64,000 bases of DNA, taken from NCBI GenBank assembly GCA_031272275.1, contig JAISUC010000008.1:1-64000 (forward strand). The letters run 5' to 3'. How positions within the stretch are numbered: position 1 is the first letter of the stretch; every line of letters begins with the position of its first letter. Made by a program: the position numbers and the translations under genes. The stretch is from Actinomycetes bacterium. GTDB lineage: Bacteria; Actinomycetota; Coriobacteriia; WRKU01; WQUG01. Below, piece after piece: positions 24,974 to 32,837 of this stretch. The notes below the pieces were generated by a model. The model was given only the letters and a program-made list of their open reading frames with translations. It did not search any database and had not been told where the DNA came from.

Positions 24974-24996
24974 GTGTACTAGGACAGGTAGTACAC
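24974..24996. promoter_or_regulatory. GntR/YtrA-type operator
   Basis: Perfect inverted repeat GTGTACTA-N7-TAGTACAC directly after the -10. It has the GT...TA/TA...AC form of YtrA-subfamily sites. It covers the start point, so the regulator encoded next should repress its own operon until a ligand releases it. Confidence 0.8.
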
Positions 24997-25018
24997 CACC
25001 AGGGGGAAGGAGGAAGGC

Positions 25019-25411
25019 ATGCTGCAAATCGACCGACGTTCGTCTCGACCTGCGTATGTGCAGATCGTCGACGAGCTGTCGGATATGATTTTGACCGGTA
25101 CCTTGGGGCCCAACGAACAGATCCCGTCTGTGCGTACGCTCGCCATCGATTTGGCTATAAATCCCAACACGATACAAAAAGCATACGGCTTGCTGGAACG
25201 TGCCGGCATCACCTATACGCAACCGGGGGTGGGGCGTTTCGTCGCACCCGATGCGCGTGATGCCATTGCACGCAGCCGTGCGGGCAGACTGAATGAACTG
25301 CGCCCGCTGTTGACCGATTTGGCTCAGGCGGGTGTTCCGCGCACGCAGGTGGATGCCGTGGTGCGGGAAGTATACAAAGAAAAGGAGGACGGTCATGATT
25401 CAAGCAAGTGA
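25019..25411 (+). CDS. GntR-family (YtrA subfamily) transcriptional regulator
   Basis: A 130-residue regulator with an N-terminal winged helix (PAYVQIVDELSDMILTG; IPSVRTLAIDLAINPNTIQKAY recognition region) and a short helical C-terminus, as in YtrA proteins, which lack a large effector domain. ATG 25019 has GGAAGGAGGAAGGC before it. It heads an operon with an ABC ATPase (17-nt overlap) and a permease, and a matching operator lies in the promoter. The likely role is control of an exporter responding to cell-envelope or drug stress, by family analogy. Confidence 0.9.
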   Translation: MLQIDRRSSRPAYVQIVDELSDMILTGTLGPNEQIPSVRTLAIDLAINPNTIQKAYGLLERAGITYTQPGVGRFVAPDARDAIARSRAGRLNELRPLLTDLAQAGVPRTQVDAVVREVYKEKEDGHDSSK

Positions 25412-26363
25412 TCTGACCAAGCGCTTCGGGACGGCGGTGGCTTTGGATAGCCTGACCTGTCAGGTCCCCGAGGGCGTGATATACGGACTGGTGGGCAGCA
25501 ACGGTGCGGGTAAATCGACCTTCCTGCGGCTGGCAGCCGGCGTGTATCGTCCCGACGGCGGCACGCTGACCGTCGACGGGGCCGCCATATGGGAAAACCC
25601 CGCAATCAAAGAACAAATCGCATTCGTGCCCGACGAGCTGTACTTTTTGCCCCAGGCCAGCCTGGAGCGCATGTCGTACACCTATGCGGATAACTTCCCC
25701 GATTTCAGCCGCGAGCGCTACACCGAACTGGTTCAGACCTTTCAGCTGGACCCGCGCGCGAACCTGAACACCTTCAGCAAGGGCATGCGCCGCCAGGCCG
25801 CCATCATACTGGCCCTGTCGCGCCGCCCGCGCTACCTGTTGCTGGACGAGGTCTTTGATGGGCTGGACCCGATCGTGCGCACGCTGGTGCGTCGCCTGAT
25901 TTATCGCGACGTGATGGATCGCGGCGCCAGTGCCATCATCAGCTCGCACAGCCTGCGCGAACTGGAAGACACCTGTGACCAGCTGGCGTTGCTGCACAAA
26001 GGCGGCATCGTGTTCGAAAGCGACATGGGCGACCTGCAGACCTCGCTGATCAAGCTGCAGGTGGCATTCGGCCCGGAATGTGCAGCCGATTTCACCGAGG
26101 AACCCTTCACCACGCTGGGGTTGGATGTCGTCGACTTTAACCGCATGGGACGGGTCGCCACCCTGATCGTGCGTGGTACCGCGACAGATGCCACTGCGCG
26201 CCTGGCGGCGTTGAACCCGGCACCTGTGCTGGTCGAAGTGCTGCCGCTGTCACTGGAAGAGGTCTTCCTGTACGAGATGGAGGCCATCGGCTACCGATTC
26301 GGCGACGTGCTGGAATCGCCGCAAACCCCGCAAGCCCCGCAGTCCCAGGAGGTGGCATCATGA
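25395..26363 (+). CDS. ABC transporter ATP-binding protein (GntR operon)
   Basis: A 322-residue ATPase. ATG 25395 lies behind AAAGGAGG, inside the end of the regulator gene. Walker A GSNGAGKST, a signature variant FSKGMRRQ and Walker B YLLLDEVFDGLDP are present; the LSGGQ-type motif is the degenerate SKGM form common in YtrB-like and antibiotic exporters. The C-terminal ~100 residues form a small alpha/beta domain. It energises the permease encoded next, with an ATGA overlap. Substrate unknown. Confidence 0.9.
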   Translation: MIQASDLTKRFGTAVALDSLTCQVPEGVIYGLVGSNGAGKSTFLRLAAGVYRPDGGTLTVDGAAIWENPAIKEQIAFVPDELYFLPQASLERMSYTYADNFPDFSRERYTELVQTFQLDPRANLNTFSKGMRRQAAIILALSRRPRYLLLDEVFDGLDPIVRTLVRRLIYRDVMDRGASAIISSHSLRELEDTCDQLALLHKGGIVFESDMGDLQTSLIKLQVAFGPECAADFTEEPFTTLGLDVVDFNRMGRVATLIVRGTATDATARLAALNPAPVLVEVLPLSLEEVFLYEMEAIGYRFGDVLESPQTPQAPQSQEVAS

Positions 26364-28783
26364 CCAACCCCACAAACCCCGCCACCCGGCTGTTCAGCCC
26401 GAAGCTGTACCGCGAGGCCCTGCGCCAGTTGCGTTTCCCCGCGCTGTTGCTGGGCGGCATCGCGCTGATTTTGACCCTGCTGATCCCGATTGTCACCCGC
26501 ATCGGCAGCGGCCCGACCGCGTTTGCCACCATGGCGGTTTCCGGCCTGCAGCTGCTGTCGTTTTCCATCGCGCTGATGTACCTGTTGCCGCTGGTCCTGA
26601 CCTGGAACCTGTTCCGTTTTGGCAACGCGCGCAACGCCAGCGACTATTACCACGCTCTGCCCATCAAACGCAGCGCGCTGTTCACCACGCTGGTTGCAGC
26701 CGTGATCACCTGGATATGGGTGACCTGCGCGGTGACCCTGTTGGCGGGAAGTGCCACGTATGCGCTGCTGGGCGCGACCGTGCCCTATAGTCTGTTGCCC
26801 GGCCTGGTGGGTTTCCTGTTCACAGCCGGCCTTTTCGCGACCGCAGGCGTCGCTCTGGGCATGGCGATCACCGGGACTACCTTCAGCAACATCGTGGTGT
26901 CACTGCTGGTTTTGTGCCTGCCGCGCTACGTCATGGCCTGTTTCTCGTCGATGGTCGCAAGCATCGTGGGCAACCTGCCGTCGGCCTATGTGGGACTCTT
27001 CAACGGGCGCGTGACGAACACGCTGTTTGCGCTGCCGGGCGCGGTGATGGACAGCAACATGGACCGCATCCTCAGCAGCGGCACCAACATGTTGTACACG
27101 CTGGTGCTCGCCGCCATCTACCTGGTCGTCGGCTGCGCGCTGTTCCGTCACCGTCGCAGCGAATCGGCGCAGGTATCGGCCCCGTCGCGCCTGTTGCAGC
27201 ACGTCTATCGCATCGCGATTACGCTCCCCGTCCTGATTGCGCTGGCCATGGCGATCCAGTCGATGTTGACCCCCTCGTCAGGCGATTCGTCCGACATCAT
27301 CATCACATCCATCGTTTTTGTGGTGCTGTCGCTCATCGTCTTTTGCGCCTACGAGCTGATAACGACCAAAAGCCCGCGCCGGTTGCTGCGGGTGCTCTGG
27401 ACCTATGTGATAGTGCTGGCATTGGCAGGTGTTTTCTGGGGGAGTGCGTCCCTAACCGCGCGTAACGAGCTGCGGTTCACCCCGGCTGCAAACGACATCG
27501 CCGGTGTGCAGGTGCTGGACCTGTCGTATCGGGGCAGCACCGCCGACCTGCTGACGAGTGTCATCGGCTATACGGACGGCTTGAACAGTCTGGACTATAA
27601 CACGCTGTTGCTGAAAGAGCTGGAACTGGATGACCCCGAAATACTGAAGCTGGTGGCACAGCACCTCCTCAGCGAAACCGGTAAGGACCCGTACATGTTG
27701 GAAAATCCCACATACGATAGCGATCAGTCGGGCTTGACCACCGTGTTGGTGCGCGTGCGCACGAACACGGGGGAGACGAAGTACCGGACACTGACCATCC
27801 CCCAGTACATCAGCAAGCTGGATCCGTTCATCGTGGCGCTGTTGCAGTCCCCCACAGCCGCCGAAGCGATGACGGCCCTGCCCGACCAAGGCGAGGTCCG
27901 TACGGTCACGACAGATATGTACGTCATGGATGCGGGGACGCGCACACAAACCAAAGAGCAACTGGGACGTCAGCTGTACGACAGTTTCGTACAGGAGTAT
28001 CAGACGCTCAGTCCCGAGCAGCAGTTCCGCGCGCTGTATACGCAGCTGGGGCAAAGCGATGAAAGTTCACCCACGGTGGGCAGCCTGAACCCGGTTGTCC
28101 TGACGGTCAGTGGGGTTCGGGGTCTGAACAGCTTTGAATGTGGATATGAGCTGGGGACGTACTTCCCCAAGACCGTGCAACTATACACCCGCGCACAGTC
28201 AGAACAGTTACATGATCTGCTGGACGAGGGGAGCGCGGACGCGATTGGGACCATCATGGGTATCATGCTGTGGAAGACAACGGACCGCCTGTCCACCGTT
28301 AACAACGAGTGGCGCCTAGAAGCGGCGACTGCCGTGGTGGAGCCCGCCTCACCGTCCGATCCACAGGAACCGGGGGAGCCGGACGGCGACGAAGTGGCGG
28401 TGAGTATACAGCCCACCGTGTCCGCGGATGTCGAAACGCCTGACGAACCGGTTGAATCTGATCCGCAGCCGACCGAGCTGTTCAGTGCGGTTTGGACGGA
28501 TGCGTACAAAACGCTGACCGATTTCCGGGGCGTGGACACCGATGCCGGCGAGCCGGGCAAAGAATATGGGATCACCATTCAGCAGTATCGACAGATGCTG
28601 GACGTGATCAAGCCTGCGCTGGGGCGCGATCTCGATCTGACACTGCCCTATTGCTTGGACCTGACAGGTGACGTAGATATTCGCAGTTTGTTCAGTGATG
28701 CCGGTATTCCGAATACCACAATTACGCTGACACAGGCCGAGGGCGATGCCTTGCTGCGCTTGGTGGACGGGATTGCCGATTGA
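26360..28783 (+). CDS. ABC transporter permease with a large soluble C-terminal region
   Basis: An 807-residue protein. About eight hydrophobic segments lie between residues 25 and 360 (for example ALLLGGIALILTLLIPIV and YVIVLALAGVFWGS). From about 370 the chain is soluble and rich in charged/polar residues up to the end. The layout resembles ABC-2/YtrC-type permeases with an extracellular part. It overlaps the ATPase gene by four bases. One exact dispersed motif (27440) is read right after the last helix and a near copy lies at 28154. The soluble part is not recognised. Confidence 0.8.
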   Translation: MTNPTNPATRLFSPKLYREALRQLRFPALLLGGIALILTLLIPIVTRIGSGPTAFATMAVSGLQLLSFSIALMYLLPLVLTWNLFRFGNARNASDYYHALPIKRSALFTTLVAAVITWIWVTCAVTLLAGSATYALLGATVPYSLLPGLVGFLFTAGLFATAGVALGMAITGTTFSNIVVSLLVLCLPRYVMACFSSMVASIVGNLPSAYVGLFNGRVTNTLFALPGAVMDSNMDRILSSGTNMLYTLVLAAIYLVVGCALFRHRRSESAQVSAPSRLLQHVYRIAITLPVLIALAMAIQSMLTPSSGDSSDIIITSIVFVVLSLIVFCAYELITTKSPRRLLRVLWTYVIVLALAGVFWGSASLTARNELRFTPAANDIAGVQVLDLSYRGSTADLLTSVIGYTDGLNSLDYNTLLLKELELDDPEILKLVAQHLLSETGKDPYMLENPTYDSDQSGLTTVLVRVRTNTGETKYRTLTIPQYISKLDPFIVALLQSPTAAEAMTALPDQGEVRTVTTDMYVMDAGTRTQTKEQLGRQLYDSFVQEYQTLSPEQQFRALYTQLGQSDESSPTVGSLNPVVLTVSGVRGLNSFECGYELGTYFPKTVQLYTRAQSEQLHDLLDEGSADAIGTIMGIMLWKTTDRLSTVNNEWRLEAATAVVEPASPSDPQEPGEPDGDEVAVSIQPTVSADVETPDEPVESDPQPTELFSAVWTDAYKTLTDFRGVDTDAGEPGKEYGITIQQYRQMLDVIKPALGRDLDLTLPYCLDLTGDVDIRSLFSDAGIPNTTITLTQAEGDALLRLVDGIAD
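27440..27452 (-). repeat. GGGACGYRCTCCC motif inside the permease gene
   Basis: Exact GGGACGCACTCCC on the minus strand, in frame (encodes WGSASL at the end of a membrane helix). Confidence 0.6.
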
Positions 28784-28806
28784 CGGACGATTGATGGAAA
28801 TGCCCC

Positions 28807-28835
28807 TTGTGCGGTACTAGATAATGTGCTACAAT
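28807..28835 (+). promoter_or_regulatory. Promoter-like element upstream of a short hairpin transcript
   Basis: TTGTGC (28807-28812), 17-nt spacer, TACAAT (28830-28835). No coding start follows before the hairpin at 28861. Confidence 0.45.
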
Positions 28836-28841
28836 AGTAGA

Positions 28842-28900
28842 CGCAATAAGGAGGGAGCCGGAAACCGGGCGCTGTGCAAACACCGCCCGGTTTCATTTTG
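28842..28900 (+). ncRNA. Candidate small RNA between the ABC operon and transposase-like gene 2
   Basis: Start predicted about 6-7 nt after TACAAT, end after the hairpin T-run, giving about 58 nt. The leader contains an accessible AAGGAGGG, which looks like a ribosome site but has no start codon after it. The hairpin has 11-bp arms GAAACCGGGCG/CGCCCGGTTTC. It may be only the operon terminator with a chance promoter. Confidence 0.3.
28861..28899. terminator. Strong hairpin terminator, ABC operon / transposase-like gene 2
   Basis: GAAACCGGGCG and CGCCCGGTTTC arms followed by ATTTT. It lies between two convergent genes and probably ends the ABC operon. Confidence 0.75.
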
Positions 28901-28919
28901 CCCGGAACTGCATCCGGAA

Positions 28920-30410
28920 CTAACCGCCGGAATTGTTGCGGCGTGATGGCATTTGACCGGGTATCAACAGTCCCAGGTCGTCCAGGATGGTCAGCATCGT
29001 TCGCTGAATGGGGGTCGGGTTTTCCACGTTGCGCATCGGCAAATCGTGTAGTTCGCGAAACACGCGCTGATAGTTGATTCCGCGTGCCAGCGGGTGTTCG
29101 ACGACCGCATGCAACAGTGCCAGGCGCAGCGTCAATGCCAGAAATGCGATGAAACTGCGACCGCCCTTGCTGTCCTCGTTGTGCACCGACAGGCGCCAGA
29201 ACGCAGGAATCGTGCGGATGGATTCCAGCAGGTCTTCCAACTGTGCCCGGCGCACCAACACGCGGGGGATATACCGGGTCGCAAGCGTCGGATCGTTGCT
29301 CAGATAGGCGCTGTAGCCGGCAATCTGCAGACCGCGCTCCAGCTGTTCGATGGTCAGTGCCTCTTTTTCGAATTGCGCGTACAGGACCCGTTCGGTCTTT
29401 GCGGCCTTCAGGGCGTCGTAATACAGATGCGCATACAGTTTCTGACCGTCGACATCGATGTGTTTGCTGTTGCCGTAGCACTGCTGTTTTTCCAGCCAGT
29501 TTGCCGGGTGGCGCAGGGTCGGTCCCATCTGTTCAATCAGGTCCTCGAACCCGACCAGGTCCGCCGGCCACGGGCAGACCATCCGCTTGATTTTGCGGCA
29601 GACCATACCGATATTCTCGGCGGTGACAAAGCGTTTCTCCAGGCAAAAGCCGACGTCGCGAATCCCCATATTGTCCATGCCGTGTTGGACGGCGGACACG
29701 TGGATGCCCTGGCGCGACGAATAGACCGGCAGGCGATTATAATACCGTGGCAGTGCCGTGCCTTTCCCGATGAACATCCAGACGCTATAGACGTCTTCGG
29801 GGGCTTCGCAGTCGCCCCATTCGGGTCCGTCGGTCATGCGTCTGCCGGGCATGCGCATACTGACGTTAAAGCACTGGTATTCGCGTTCGGGCCGCTGTTT
29901 CGCCCACCGTTCAAAGAAATCCGCCTGACGTTTACTGCTCATCATATCCAACAGGGAAATCGCTCCGGGCAGGGCAGCCCGCAGGTCACCCTCACTGCCG
30001 TCCGGGTTGACCGTGCGGGTGTCGCCGCCGTTGGCTATATGAAAGGCGATGGTCAGAATCTCGCGATAGACCGACGGAAAAGCCCCTTTCAGGCACCCGG
30101 TGACGCCGATTTGCTTGGACAGGGCATCCATCAGATACGACTGTGGCTGGGTGATGTCATACAACGGGAGCTGACGCAGACCGTCGTCAGCTCCTACGTC
30201 GGGGAACAGTTCGTAATAGCGTTTGTTGGGAATCAATCTGCCACTGTCGGGGCACAGTTTTCCAATCAGCGCGGTCTCGCTGGTAGGTGCCCCTTTGCTG
30301 TTGCGATACGCACGCAGCGTATAGTACACATAGGTCGTGCCGTTCTTGTTGTGACGCAGCACAACTCCCTTTTCCGGCATGGCTACCGGTGGCATTTCCA
30401 CACGCTTCAC
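28920..30410 (-). CDS. Transposase-like protein 2 (IS4/IS1634-type fold), catalytic residues lost
   Basis: A 496-residue intact ORF from GTG 30410 with AGGAGG five bases upstream. It is clearly paralogous to the protein at 12387-13859 (YVYYTLRAYRNSKGAPTS, LIGKL, GRLIPNKRY, PRYYNRLP, SFIAFLALTLRLALL) but far from identical. The first catalytic Asp is Asn here (CFNVS) and the second is Glu (FCLEKRF), so a normal DDE reaction is not expected. No inverted ends are visible; an ordinary terminator and a promoter-like region with TGTATAGGATA flank it. The good ribosome site and intact length argue for retained function. The role is unknown. Confidence 0.65.
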   Translation of the reverse strand: MKRVEMPPVAMPEKGVVLRHNKNGTTYVYYTLRAYRNSKGAPTSETALIGKLCPDSGRLIPNKRYYELFPDVGADDGLRQLPLYDITQPQSYLMDALSKQIGVTGCLKGAFPSVYREILTIAFHIANGGDTRTVNPDGSEGDLRAALPGAISLLDMMSSKRQADFFERWAKQRPEREYQCFNVSMRMPGRRMTDGPEWGDCEAPEDVYSVWMFIGKGTALPRYYNRLPVYSSRQGIHVSAVQHGMDNMGIRDVGFCLEKRFVTAENIGMVCRKIKRMVCPWPADLVGFEDLIEQMGPTLRHPANWLEKQQCYGNSKHIDVDGQKLYAHLYYDALKAAKTERVLYAQFEKEALTIEQLERGLQIAGYSAYLSNDPTLATRYIPRVLVRRAQLEDLLESIRTIPAFWRLSVHNEDSKGGRSFIAFLALTLRLALLHAVVEHPLARGINYQRVFRELHDLPMRNVENPTPIQRTMLTILDDLGLLIPGQMPSRRNNSGG

Positions 30411-30485
30411 GAACCCTCCTTTCCCAAATACCGATTCAGATTTTCGCCGACCGCGCGCCTGAATTCCAGCGAATCGAAAACCCGA

Positions 30486-30496
30486 TGTATAGGATA
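30486..30496. promoter_or_regulatory. TGTATAGGATA motif upstream of transposase-like gene 2
   Basis: Matches the arm of the palindrome upstream of transposase-like gene 1 (13918-13942). It lies 76 nt before the GTG start, a similar distance to that of the first gene. Confidence 0.5.
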
Positions 30497-30508
30497 AAAT
30501 ACGAAAAA

Positions 30509-32824
30509 TCAGCTCAGGACGCGTCGTCCGCGCGCCTGCAAGGTTTCGATATCGGCGGTCATTTGCGCGCAGAACAACTGCCGCAAACTGTAGGGCCGCC
30601 CGGGTATGGGCAGGTCCTCTGTCCCGTCGTCACGCACGAACACGAACAGTCCGCCCGCCGGTCCCCCTTTGTGCAGCTGGCCGGTCGAATGCAGGTAGCG
30701 CGGCCCGAACTGCACGGTGACCGGCACGCCGTGCGCTTCAATCAGGGCGGCGGCGGTCTGTTCCGCCCACCGGCGCGTGCGCTGATCTTCCGCCGCCCAG
30801 ATCAACAGGGCGATATAACGGGTGCTGTCGTCTACGTGGTTTTCTGTTGCGGAGGCAATGAGGGTACCCCCCAGAACCCGGGGTGCCCCGTCTCCGACGC
30901 AAACTCCGTTTGCGTCTCCGTACCCCAGAACCTGTGGGGCACCCTCATAGCCATCAGTCTCATGTTCCGACAGCACGCGTCGTGTCGCCGCTTTGGCACT
31001 GGCGACATCCGGCTGGTCAAAGGGGTCGACATCCAGCTGCTCCGCCGCCGCCTCCACCGCATACATCCACCGCATCAGCGCAGCTCCCATCGCCGTGGGG
31101 CTCATATGGGCAGGCCGCAGCACTGTTGTCCGCGGCAGTTCCGCCATAAGCGCCGCGCTCGCATCGTCACACAGGACCGGCAACGGTCCGCGCCCCTCTT
31201 TGCCCAGCGACTCGGCAATCAACTGTTCCAGCCACTGGGCATAGGCGCGTTGCAGCGGGTCGGCACCCACCGGCAGCACGATGGTGTCCCCCAACAGGGC
31301 CGCATCCGCGCCGCCCGATGTCACCGCACGCGCCCCTGCCGGCAGCCCGCCCACGTCAACGCCCGCCAGCACCACCGGTGCCAGCCCGAATGCCGTCAGC
31401 ACCGAATAGCGCCCGCCCACGTTTGCCGGGGTCGTCACCACGGCACGCCAACCACCCTCGCGCGCCACCTGTTCCAGTTCCGTGCCGCCGTCGGTTAACG
31501 CGATAAAGTGACTGCCTGCCGCATCCGCCCCCAGCTGTTTGACGGCGCGCGCGTGAAACAGCCGCCACAGCGCGTCGACCTCGATCGTTGTTCCCGATTT
31601 GCTGGCGACCACCACCAGGGTGTCAGCCGCCGTGAAGCAGTCCCGTGTTGCGGCTACCGTGGCCGGTTCAACCGTGTCCAACACCTGAACCGTAACGCTC
31701 AAGCCCTCCAGTTCATCTGCGTACAGTTGTGCCAGCAGCCGCGCACCCAGCGCGCTGCCGCCCATTCCCAGGACCAGGATGCGACAGAGGGTGAAATCGC
31801 GTCGGACTGCGTCGCGTATGCAGACCAACTCCCGCAATAAACTATCCGCGTCGTCCGGTGCGGTCTGCCAGCCGCACATCGCACCCAGGTCGTGGCCGCG
31901 ATACGGTGCCTCCAGCGAGCCCAGCTCGATGCCGTGTGACGCGTCGTTTCGTGCGACCAGCGTGCCGCCAATCACAATCAGCGCCCCTCCTGCGGCACCG
32001 GTCCAGGTCAGGTGCTGACCCATCAGCAGCCAAGCGAAAATGATGCCGCTGACCGGTTCAGCATAGGTGAAAACCGAGCTTTGGTCGGCGCGCAGGCGTT
32101 CCAGCCCGACGTACATCAACAGCGACGCGGCGGCGGTGTGCACAGCGCCCAGCACCAGCATCCAGCCCCAGTCGGTAACCCCGGTCGCCGCAGCCCCGCC
32201 GTGGGCATACGACCAGATCGCAATGGGGATCATGATGACGGTCGCGCCCAGGCATTCGTACCAGACAATCAGGTCGCGGTCAATCGTGTGGCTGAACTTT
32301 TTGCCGCGGACCATCAGAATCGCATAGGTGATCGAGCTCGCGAACGCCAGCAGCGCCCCCCACAGTTCAGTGCCCCCGCCCCCGCCCAGCCCGTGCGGCG
32401 CAACCACGATGACCAGACCCGCCACCGACAGCAACAGCGGCAGGATGATTTGTCGGTCGAAACGCTCGCCGATCATGAACGGGGCCATCACCGCAACCAG
32501 CGGGGGGCCGAAATACGCCAGCAGTTCGGCCGTGGCGACCGATGCGTGATCGAACGCCGCCAGAAACAGCAGCCAGTTGATACCCAGGATGCCGCCCTGG
32601 ATCAACAGCTGGATGGTGTCGGTCCGCGACAGTCGGACAACACGGGGGAGCTTTCCGCGCGCGCCCAGCCAGACCGACATCGCCAGTAGCCCACACAAGA
32701 CCCGTCCGAACACGACGATTTGGGGGCTTGCGTGGATGTGCTGTTTGATGACCGGGATGGTGCCCCAAATCACCCCGGCGAATAGAATCGCGACGATTCC
32801 TATGACGCGCGTGCGTTTCGTCAC
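30509..32824 (-). CDS. Fusion: EamA/DMT transporter + phosphoglucose-isomerase-like (SIS) domain
   Basis: A 771-residue continuous ORF. I chose GTG 32824, 14 nt after the hypE stop. Residues 1-285 are a ten-helix drug/metabolite transporter (two EamA repeats; AGVIWGTIPVI, AYFGPPLVAV, TYAEPVSGIIFAWLLMGQ). From about 340 the sequence is SIS/PGI-like: LGMGGSALGARLL, ASKSGTTIE phosphate loop, GGRYSVLTAFG, WLEQLIAESLGKEG with the Glu base, DPFDQPDVASAK, and RYLHSTGQLHKGG. These match the isomerase half of transaldolase/PGI bifunctional proteins, here without the transaldolase. Residues about 625-655 are encoded by a 91-bp palindrome. It may couple sugar-phosphate metabolism to transport, but could be two activities only linked genetically. 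It is last in the hypC-D-E unit. Confidence 0.85.
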   Translation of the reverse strand: MTKRTRVIGIVAILFAGVIWGTIPVIKQHIHASPQIVVFGRVLCGLLAMSVWLGARGKLPRVVRLSRTDTIQLLIQGGILGINWLLFLAAFDHASVATAELLAYFGPPLVAVMAPFMIGERFDRQIILPLLLSVAGLVIVVAPHGLGGGGGTELWGALLAFASSITYAILMVRGKKFSHTIDRDLIVWYECLGATVIMIPIAIWSYAHGGAAATGVTDWGWMLVLGAVHTAAASLLMYVGLERLRADQSSVFTYAEPVSGIIFAWLLMGQHLTWTGAAGGALIVIGGTLVARNDASHGIELGSLEAPYRGHDLGAMCGWQTAPDDADSLLRELVCIRDAVRRDFTLCRILVLGMGGSALGARLLAQLYADELEGLSVTVQVLDTVEPATVAATRDCFTAADTLVVVASKSGTTIEVDALWRLFHARAVKQLGADAAGSHFIALTDGGTELEQVAREGGWRAVVTTPANVGGRYSVLTAFGLAPVVLAGVDVGGLPAGARAVTSGGADAALLGDTIVLPVGADPLQRAYAQWLEQLIAESLGKEGRGPLPVLCDDASAALMAELPRTTVLRPAHMSPTAMGAALMRWMYAVEAAAEQLDVDPFDQPDVASAKAATRRVLSEHETDGYEGAPQVLGYGDANGVCVGDGAPRVLGGTLIASATENHVDDSTRYIALLIWAAEDQRTRRWAEQTAAALIEAHGVPVTVQFGPRYLHSTGQLHKGGPAGGLFVFVRDDGTEDLPIPGRPYSLRQLFCAQMTADIETLQARGRRVLS
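30858..30948. repeat. 91-bp imperfect palindrome inserted in frame in the transporter/isomerase gene
   Basis: Outer arms ATGAGGGT and ACCCTCAT, central perfect hairpin GACGCAAAC-TCC-GTTTGCGTC (30896-30916), and intermediate GGTACCCC/GGGGTGCC-type arms. It encodes about 30 residues in a variable region between DQPDV and the C-terminal HSTGQ part. Confidence 0.75.
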
Positions 32825-32837
32825 GGACCCCGACCTG

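Larger units (their letters stand above)
24656..25018. other. 363-nt gap: hairpin repeats, then GntR promoter/operator
   Basis: 24679-24717 is a nested hairpin (CGTGCGTGT ... ACACGCACG with inner GGGC/GCCC). 24767-24791 and 24835-24857 are GTAGCGC-family hairpins facing each other. 24945-24996 is the promoter and operator of the ABC operon. No ORF is supported. Confidence 0.65.

Noticed and set aside
29094..30497. 467-codon open frame opposite transposase-like gene 2
   Set aside because: The minus-strand gene has a good ribosome site and a recognisable paralogue; the plus-strand frame has neither.
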